Assembly: GCA_030839005.1 (NCBI GenBank)
Contig: JAUZEM010000587.1
Coordinates: forward strand, 1-10,456
Length of the DNA: 10,456 nucleotides
From: Actinomycetota bacterium
Lineage (GTDB): Bacteria; Actinomycetota; Acidimicrobiia; IMCC26256; PALSA-610
Direction: 5' to 3'
Position numbers and translations under genes: made by a program. The notes beneath the pieces were generated by a model. The model made no database searches. It was not told the origin of the DNA and saw only the letters and a program-made list of their open reading frames with translations. The stretch's first letter is position 1. Each line of letters begins with the position of its first letter. Of the stretch, positions 5,340-10,456 are shown piece after piece.

Positions 5340-6895
5340 CGGCGGCAGATCTCGTCGCGGCGTGCAGCGCGACGCTGCAGCCGCTGGAGGCCGCCGCGAA
5401 CGCCGCGTGGTGGGACGCAAACGTCGACGCGCGCGACGAGACACAGCGCCGTCGCGCCGATGCGGAGCTCGCACTCTCGGACGCACTGGCCGATCCGGCG
5501 ACCTTCGGCGCGATCCGCGCCGCCCGGTCGGAGCACAGGCTCGACCCCTTGGTCGCGCGCGAGCTCGACCTGCTCGAGCAGAGCTTCGCGCCGAATCAGG
5601 TCGATGCCGACCTGCGGCGAGAGATCGTCGAGCTGCAGGGCGACATCGAGTCGCGCTTCGCCCGTCACCGCGGCACGATCGACGGCGAGTCGGTCGACGA
5701 CAACGAGCTTCTCGAGGTGCTGCGGACGAGCGACGACACCGCGCGACGTACGGCGGCGTGGGTGGCGTCCAAGAGCGTGGGCGAAGAGATCGCCGGCGAC
5801 ATGCGCAAGCTCGTTCGGCTCCGCAACCGGGCCGCCCGATCGCTCGGCTACCGCGACCACTTCGCGCTGACGCTCGCGACGACCGACTTCGACGAAGGTC
5901 TCCTGTTCGCCACGCTTGCCGAGGTCGACCAGATCACGTCGACGCCGTTTCGAACGCTGAAGGCGGAGCTCGACGAGCAGCTCGCGCATCGCTTCCGGGT
6001 CCCGGTCGACGCCTTGCGTCCCTGGCACTACGACGACCCGTTCTTCCAGGACGCTCCGAGCGCGATCGGCGTCGACCTCGATCCCCACCTACGCGAGGCC
6101 GATCTCGAGGAGCTGACCGTTCGGACGTTCGAGGCGATGGGTCTCGACATTCGCAACGTCGTGGCCCGCAGCGACCTCGTCCCGCGCGCGGGCAAGGTAC
6201 AACACGCGTTCTGCATCGACGTCGACCGCGGTGGCGACGTACGCGTCCTCAGCAACAACACCGCGAGCGCGCGCTGGGCCGAGACGATGCTGCACGAATT
6301 CGGGCACGCGGCGTACTTCGACGGCGTCGGGCGCGACCTTCCGTGGCTCTTGCGGACGATGCATTTCTGTCTCACGGAAGGCGTCGCGATGCGGTGCGGC
6401 CGTCTCGTCAACGACCCCGAATGGCTGCGCCGGGTCGCTGACGTTCCGGCCACCACGGTCGCCGATCTCGCGCCCCAACTTCGCGCGGCAAGCCGGGCGC
6501 AACTGCTCGTCTTCGCTCGGTGGGTCCTCGTGATGACGCATTTCGAGCGCGGCCTTTACGCACAACCCGACGGCGACCACGATGACCGCTGGTGGGACCT
6601 CGTCGAGCGTTTCCAGCTCGTGCAACGGCCGGATGGACGGCACGCCCCTGACTGGGCCGCGAAGATCCACATTGCCGCCGCGCCCGTCTATTACCACAAT
6701 TACCTGTTCGGCGAGATGATCGCATCACAGCTCGCGGCGTCGCTCGGTGGACTCGTCGAGAACGACCGCGCCGGCCGCGCGCTCGGAACGCGCGTCTTCG
6801 CTCCCGGCGCGACGCAGCGTTGGGATCACCTCATCGAGCAGGCGACAGGTTCGGCGCTCACGCCCGCGGTACTCGCGCGCGAGCTCGCGAGCTGA
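5336..6895 (+). CDS. M2-family (ACE-like) zinc metallopeptidase, intracellular
   Basis: Probable peptidyl-dipeptidase-like gluzincin of 519 residues. The zinc motif HEFGH (His320, Glu321, His324) is followed after 23 residues by Glu348 in LTEGVAM, the same spacing as His387 to Glu411 in human testis ACE. Further on, K-I-H (Lys443, His445) and YYHNY (452-456) match ACE Lys511, His513, Tyr520 and Tyr523 with one extra residue. The N-terminal half is helical, with AWWDANVDARDE (24-35) and LVRLRNRAARSLGY (159-172), as in M2 and M3 lids. Known M2 enzymes release C-terminal dipeptides. No signal peptide is present, so it should act in the cytoplasm, unlike secreted ACE homologues. The GTG start overlaps the membrane-protein stop by 4 nt and lacks a clear ribosome site, so translation is probably coupled. 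The M3 oligopeptidase family is the main alternative; substrate is unknown. Confidence 0.82.
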   Translation: MTAADLVAACSATLQPLEAAANAAWWDANVDARDETQRRRADAELALSDALADPATFGAIRAARSEHRLDPLVARELDLLEQSFAPNQVDADLRREIVELQGDIESRFARHRGTIDGESVDDNELLEVLRTSDDTARRTAAWVASKSVGEEIAGDMRKLVRLRNRAARSLGYRDHFALTLATTDFDEGLLFATLAEVDQITSTPFRTLKAELDEQLAHRFRVPVDALRPWHYDDPFFQDAPSAIGVDLDPHLREADLEELTVRTFEAMGLDIRNVVARSDLVPRAGKVQHAFCIDVDRGGDVRVLSNNTASARWAETMLHEFGHAAYFDGVGRDLPWLLRTMHFCLTEGVAMRCGRLVNDPEWLRRVADVPATTVADLAPQLRAASRAQLLVFARWVLVMTHFERGLYAQPDGDHDDRWWDLVERFQLVQRPDGRHAPDWAAKIHIAAAPVYYHNYLFGEMIASQLAASLGGLVENDRAGRALGTRVFAPGATQRWDHLIEQATGSALTPAVLARELAS

Positions 6896-6911
6896 GCCGA
6901 GCTCACGCGCG

Positions 6912-8066
6912 ATGTGCGACACGCTGTGCGTTCGCACGAGCGGCGCAATGTTGTTCGCGAAGAATTCCGACCGACATCCCGACGAAGCGCAGGTGGTCGA
7001 GTGGCACGTCCGGCGCGCGGCCGGCGCGGCGCTTCGTACGCAATACCTCACCACAGCCGACCCCGGCGCCCACGCATTCCTCGGTTCGCGACCGACGTGG
7101 TTGTGGGGCGTCGAGCACGGGGTCAACGAACACGGCGTCGCGATCGGGAACGAAAAGATCTGGACCGTCGACCGCCCGCGTGAACAACCTCGCGCGCTGC
7201 TGGGGATGGATCTGGTCCGGCTCGGCTTGGAGCGAGCTCGCTCGGCCGAGGAAGCGCTTACGGTCCTCACGACGCTGCTGGAGCGCCACGGACAGGGCGG
7301 ATCGGGCGAGCCCCATCGCGACGAGCCGTATTTCTCCTCCTTCCTCTTGGCGGATCCCGATGCTGGTTTCGTCCTCGAAACAAGCAATCGCACGTGGGCG
7401 GCGCGACCGATCGGCGGCGGCGCGGCGATCTCGAATCGGGTCAGCCTCACCACCGATTGGACACGCGCGTCGTCGAATATCGCGACCGATGTCGACTTCG
7501 ACACGTATCGCCGGCCGCGCATGCCGACGGCCATCGCCGATCATCGCCTCGAGCTGACGTCCGCCACTGTCGCGCGCGGCAGCGCGACGACGGTCGTCGA
7601 TGTCGCCCGTACCCTGCGGAGTCACGGCGAGGGCCGGAGCGCGGATGAGCTGCCGGATGACATCGGACCCGACGGGAACGGCTTCACCGTGTGCATGCAC
7701 CGGCGCGAGTCGCACTCGCAAACCACCGCGTCGATGATCGCCGAGCTCCGCGCGGCGACGCCGCCGCGCGCCTGGGTGTGCCTCGGCAATCCTTGCTCCA
7801 GCGTGTACGTGCCCTGCTTTCCGCCGGCGATCGCACCCGAGCTCGCCGAGCAGGACCAGTGGCGACGCTTCAGCCGGCTGCGCGAACGGGTCGAGGCATT
7901 ACCGGAGCAGCTGGCCGACGTGCGGGCCGGGTTGGCCATCGTCGAGGCCGAGCTCTGGGCGGAGGCTGACGCGGCCTTCGCCTCCGGCGAACGATCGCGA
8001 CTCGATGCCTTCGCGTTGACGGCCTTCGCGCCGGTCGACGCGGTGCTGCATCGACTCGGCGTATAG
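6912..8066 (+). CDS. Secernin-like peptidase of family C69 (Ntn hydrolase)
   Basis: A 384-residue secernin homologue. The start MCDTLCV places Cys2 as the candidate N-terminal nucleophile, exposed by removal of Met. FAKNSDRHPDE (15-25), RPTWLWGVEHGVNEHGVAIGNE (60-81), LLGMDLVRLGLERARSAEEAL (96-116), ERHGQGG (124-130) and FVLETSNRTWAA (153-164) follow the secernin pattern closely. Near the C-terminus CLGNPCSSVYVPCFP (290-304) is also typical. Family C69 includes bacterial dipeptidase A; whether secernins truly hydrolyse dipeptides is less certain. There is no signal peptide. The ATG at 6912 is fixed by the catalytic Cys2 even though an open frame continues upstream and no strong ribosome site is seen. 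It begins 16 bp after the M2 peptidase, so both probably share a transcript and may act in sequence on peptides. Confidence 0.92.
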   Translation: MCDTLCVRTSGAMLFAKNSDRHPDEAQVVEWHVRRAAGAALRTQYLTTADPGAHAFLGSRPTWLWGVEHGVNEHGVAIGNEKIWTVDRPREQPRALLGMDLVRLGLERARSAEEALTVLTTLLERHGQGGSGEPHRDEPYFSSFLLADPDAGFVLETSNRTWAARPIGGGAAISNRVSLTTDWTRASSNIATDVDFDTYRRPRMPTAIADHRLELTSATVARGSATTVVDVARTLRSHGEGRSADELPDDIGPDGNGFTVCMHRRESHSQTTASMIAELRAATPPRAWVCLGNPCSSVYVPCFPPAIAPELAEQDQWRRFSRLRERVEALPEQLADVRAGLAIVEAELWAEADAAFASGERSRLDAFALTAFAPVDAVLHRLGV

Positions 8067-8074
8067 CAACCCAC

Positions 8075-8080
8075 TACGGT
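8075..8080 (+). promoter_or_regulatory. Possible -10 box upstream of the acyl-CoA synthetase
   Basis: TACGGT fits TANNNT and would start transcription near 8087, with about 70 nt of leader running through repeated sequence. The same bases form one arm of a 5-bp inverted repeat, ACGGT (8076-8080) with ACCGT (8087-8091), which could instead be a weak end signal for the secernin gene. No -35 is seen. Confidence 0.25.
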
Positions 8081-8089
8081 CGCCGAACC

Positions 8090-8159
8090 GTGCGGACGAG
8101 CGGAGCCACGGAGGGCGCAGCGAGGGAGCCATGTGACGTGCGGACGCGAGGGAGCCATG
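8090..8159 (+). repeat. Repeated leader segment carrying the acyl-CoA synthetase start
   Basis: GTGCGGACG occurs at 8090-8098 and 8138-8146, and GCGAGGGAGCCATG at 8120-8133 and 8146-8159, so the ribosome-site-plus-ATG unit is doubled. The first ATG is followed at once by TGA; the second opens the synthetase. Between them AGCGGAGCC and GGCGCAGCG (8099-8121) also occur, in the same order, in the reverse complement of the 56-bp repeat at 2155-2276. This suggests a dispersed repeat family at gene borders. Confidence 0.6.
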
Positions 8160-9791
8160 CAGTTCAACCTGGCGGATCTGCTCGAGCGGGTTGCCGACAC
8201 GGTGCCGGATCATCTCGCTCTCGTATGCGCAGAGCGCCGGCTGACCTACGCGGAGCTCGACGCCCGGGCGAACCGGCTCGCGCACGTTCTCGCGGCACGT
8301 GGCGTGGGCGTTGGCGATCATGTGGCGCTGTATCTCTACAACTCGACCGAGTACCTCGAAGGAATGCTCGCCGCGTTCAAGCTCCGAGCGGTGCCGATCA
8401 ACGTGAACTACCGCTACGTCGAAGACGAGTTGCGTTATCTCCTCGACGATGCCGAAGCGGTCGCGGTCATCTTTCATCGTGAGTTCGCGTCAAAGCTCGA
8501 GGCGATCCGTGCGCGTTTGCCCCACCTTCTCACCTTCATCGCAGTTGACGACGGCATCGCAGTTGACAACGGCAAGGTTCATCCCGGCGCCACGGTCCCG
8601 TCGGACGACTACGAGCGCACGCTGGCGGCGGCTTCGCCGGCCCGCGACTTCGCGCCGCGCTCTCCCGACGACCTGTACCTCCTCTACACCGGCGGCACCA
8701 CCGGCCTGCCGAAGGGGGTGATGTGGCGGCACGTCGACCTCTTCTTCGGCGCGATGGCCGGCGCCGGCGGCGGCGGCGTACCGATCGGTACCCCGGAGGA
8801 GATCGCGGATCGGTGTCGCGAGGCACGCACGCGCTGCGTCCCGATCTGCCCCTTCATGCACGGTACGGCGCATTGGATGGCGTTCAGCACGCTGTTCATG
8901 GGCGGGACCGTCATCATCCCCGCCGACCACCACTTCGACCCCATCGCCGTCTGGCGACTCATCGCACGGGAACAAGCGAACTACATCGTCATCGTCGGCG
9001 ACGCATTCGCGCGGCCGTTGCTCGACGCGTTGAGCTCGCCCGAGGGTCGCACGCTCGACGTCTCGCGCCTGCACGTGGTGTTGTCGGGCGGCGCGATCCT
9101 CTCACCGTCCCTCAAGCGCGCGTTCGTCGACCGTCTGCCGGCGCTGCTCGTCGTCGACGGATACGGCGCCTCGGAGACCGGCGGACAGGGGCAGTCGATC
9201 GTGGTGGCCGGCGGCGACGTTCCCACCGCGCTGCGCTTTCGGGTCGGCGCCGACACGCAGGTGCTAGGACCTGACCTCCGACCGGTCGGCGTCGGCGTCG
9301 TCGGACGGCTCGCTCGGCGCGGCAACATCCCCCTCGGCTACTACAACGACCAAACCAAGACCGCAGAGACCTTTCCGGTCGTCGACGGTGTGCGCTGGGC
9401 GGTGCCGGGCGATCATGCGGTCGTCGAGACCGACGGTTCGATCACATTGCTCGGTCGAGGTTCGCTGTCGATCAACACCGGCGGCGAGAAGGTGTACCCC
9501 GAGGAGGTGGAATCCGTGCTGAAAGAACATGCCGACGTGTTCGACGCGGTGGTAGTCGGCGTTCCCGACGAGCGCTTCGGCGAGCGGGTCGTGGCGATCG
9601 TGCAGCCGCGCGCCGGCGCGGCGCCTCGGCTCGATGCGCTTCGGCAGCACAGCCGCGTCCATCTGGCCGGTTACAAGATCCCGCGGGAGGTGGTGCTGGT
9701 CGACACGATCGAACGCTCCCCTTCCGGTAAGCCGGACTACAGGTGGGCCCGGGCCGCGGCGAACTTCACGCCGGGTACGGTCGAAAGATGA
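8157..9791 (+). CDS. AMP-dependent acyl-CoA synthetase (FadD-type)
   Basis: ANL-superfamily ligase that activates a carboxylic acid with ATP to the acyl-adenylate and then transfers it to CoA. The 544 residues show the core motifs: P-loop YTGGTTGLPKGVMW (177-190), gating/acid-site region PFMHGTAHWM (232-241), YGASET (336-341), GDH with ribose-binding Asp419, the hinge LLGRGSLSINTGGEKVYPEEVE (431-452) and, in SPSGKPDYRW (521-530), catalytic Lys525. The CPFMHGTAHW and NTGGEKVYPEEVE patterns resemble actinobacterial FadD enzymes acting on fatty or steroid side-chain acids, but substrate cannot be read from sequence. ATG at 8157 gives the typical MQFNLADLLE start; an in-frame GTG at 8133 would add eight residues and is the alternative. 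An in-frame 18-bp duplication lies in the N-terminal domain. The gene overlaps the next one by ATGA. Confidence 0.93.
   Translation: MQFNLADLLERVADTVPDHLALVCAERRLTYAELDARANRLAHVLAARGVGVGDHVALYLYNSTEYLEGMLAAFKLRAVPINVNYRYVEDELRYLLDDAEAVAVIFHREFASKLEAIRARLPHLLTFIAVDDGIAVDNGKVHPGATVPSDDYERTLAAASPARDFAPRSPDDLYLLYTGGTTGLPKGVMWRHVDLFFGAMAGAGGGGVPIGTPEEIADRCREARTRCVPICPFMHGTAHWMAFSTLFMGGTVIIPADHHFDPIAVWRLIAREQANYIVIVGDAFARPLLDALSSPEGRTLDVSRLHVVLSGGAILSPSLKRAFVDRLPALLVVDGYGASETGGQGQSIVVAGGDVPTALRFRVGADTQVLGPDLRPVGVGVVGRLARRGNIPLGYYNDQTKTAETFPVVDGVRWAVPGDHAVVETDGSITLLGRGSLSINTGGEKVYPEEVESVLKEHADVFDAVVVGVPDERFGERVVAIVQPRAGAAPRLDALRQHSRVHLAGYKIPREVVLVDTIERSPSGKPDYRWARAAANFTPGTVER
8538..8573 (+). repeat. 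18-bp tandem duplication inside the acyl-CoA synthetase
   Basis: Positions 8538-8555 and 8556-8573 differ at one base and encode IAVDDG followed by IAVDNG (residues 128-139). The duplication keeps the frame and falls between the N-terminal region and the P-loop, in a part of the family that varies in length. Probably neutral and fairly recent. Confidence 0.8.
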
Positions 9792-10456
9792 CGAAGAATC
9801 GTCTGGCCGGGGAAACGAGCCCGTACCTCCGCCAGCACGCCGAGAATCCGGTCGAATGGATGCCGTGGGGTGACGAGGCGTTCACGCTCGCCCGCTCGCG
9901 AGACGTTCCCGTGTTCTTGTCGGTCGGCTACTCGTCGTGTCATTGGTGCCACGTAATGGCACACGAGTCGTTCGAGGACGACGCCACCGCGGCCGTGATG
10001 AACGCGCGCTTCGTGAACGTGAAGGTCGACCGCGAGGAGCGCCCCGACGTCGACGCGATCTACATGCAGTCAGTGCAAGCGCTCACCGGACGGGGCGGAT
10101 GGCCCATGAGCGTCTGGTGCACACCGGAGGGCCGTCCGTTCTACGCGGGCACGTACTTCCCCGACTCTGATCGCCACGGCATGCCGTCGTTTCGGCGCGT
10201 GTGCGAGGCGGTGTCGGACGCGTGGCGCGAACGACGAGAAGAAGTGGTCGCGCAGAGCGAGCAGCTCACCGCCGCACTGGCGGACGAGGTGTTGCGGCCC
10301 GGCGCCGACCGCGACCGCGAGCTCGGACCCGACATCCTCGAACGCGCGTATGCCGGAATTCGTTCGCAGTTCGAGCCGCGCTTCGGCGGGTTCGGTCGTG
10401 CGCCGAAATTCCCGCAGGCGATGACGATCGACTTCCTGTGTCGAGCGTATCTGCGC
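9788..10456 (+). CDS. YyaL/SPATA20-type thioredoxin-fold protein, DUF255 (partial)
   Basis: N-terminal 223 residues of a protein normally about 600-700 residues long, with a thioredoxin-like domain followed by an (alpha/alpha)6-barrel-like region. The typical opening is present: NRLAGETSPYLRQHAENPVEWMPW (4-27), the redox motif CHWCH (51-55) in place of thioredoxin CGPC, FVNVKVDREERPDVD (75-89), GGWPMSVWCTPEGRPFYAGTYFP (103-125) and GGFGRAPKFPQ (200-210), which introduces the second region. Molecular function is not settled; a thiol-redox role is usually suggested. No signal peptide is seen, so it is probably cytoplasmic. The ATG overlaps the acyl-CoA synthetase stop by 4 nt, implying co-transcription; whether the two share a pathway is unknown. 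The frame is open to the window edge with no defects. Confidence 0.95.
   Translation, partial: MTKNRLAGETSPYLRQHAENPVEWMPWGDEAFTLARSRDVPVFLSVGYSSCHWCHVMAHESFEDDATAAVMNARFVNVKVDREERPDVDAIYMQSVQALTGRGGWPMSVWCTPEGRPFYAGTYFPDSDRHGMPSFRRVCEAVSDAWRERREEVVAQSEQLTAALADEVLRPGADRDRELGPDILERAYAGIRSQFEPRFGGFGRAPKFPQAMTIDFLCRAYLR

Noticed and set aside
5362..6441. Plus-strand 359-residue open frame inside the M2 peptidase
   Set aside because: Arg/Gly-rich composition without motifs; the overlapping frame holds HEFGH and the other zinc-site residues.
6747..6911. Longer secernin start inside the M2 peptidase gene
   Set aside because: Secernins need the nucleophile cysteine directly after the initiator Met, which only the ATG at 6912 provides.
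1..10456. Mobile element, prophage, tRNA or defence-system content
   Set aside because: No transposase, integrase, terminal inverted repeats, tRNA cloverleaf or known defence domain was recognised; composition appears even across the window.

Overview
The window is GC-rich, densely coded chromosomal DNA. It carries mycothiol synthase (mshD), the last enzyme for a thiol made almost only by Actinomycetota. Together with the GC content, short gene overlaps, frequent GTG starts and apparently leaderless genes, this points to an actinobacterium. A deep lineage such as Acidimicrobiia is my inference, not something the sequence proves. I see no phage, insertion sequence, integrase, CRISPR array, tRNA or rRNA.

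Layout. On the left, hisD and hisC run leftward with a 4-nt overlap as the head of a histidine operon; hisC leaves the window. A 68-residue helical protein of unknown function is read rightward, divergently from hisD. It ends in a perfect hairpin and meets nth (endonuclease III, leftward) tail to tail. A 56-bp direct tandem repeat fills almost all of the gap between them. nth and mshD are divergent with only 22 bp between their start codons. Each has a TANNNT -10 box exactly 6 nt before its GTG, and the two boxes overlap on a GGTACC palindrome. mshD overlaps rlmN (23S rRNA/tRNA adenine-C2 methyltransferase) by 4 nt.

Next comes a rightward cluster: a four-helix membrane protein, an intracellular M2 (angiotensin-converting-enzyme-like) zinc peptidase overlapping it by 4 nt, and a secernin/C69 peptidase 16 bp further on. 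A C-terminal dipeptide-releasing enzyme beside a dipeptidase-family enzyme suggests a peptide-recycling unit. After a 90-bp gap holding repeated sequence, a FadD-type acyl-CoA synthetase overlaps by 4 nt a YyaL/SPATA20-type thioredoxin-fold protein (DUF255), which runs off the right edge.

Most of the window is ordinary housekeeping content, and I do not see a convincing undescribed multi-gene system. The observations most worth following are the symmetric leaderless divergent promoter, the repeat array in the convergent gap, the related repeat that carries the acyl-CoA synthetase start, and the membrane protein/M2/secernin cluster.
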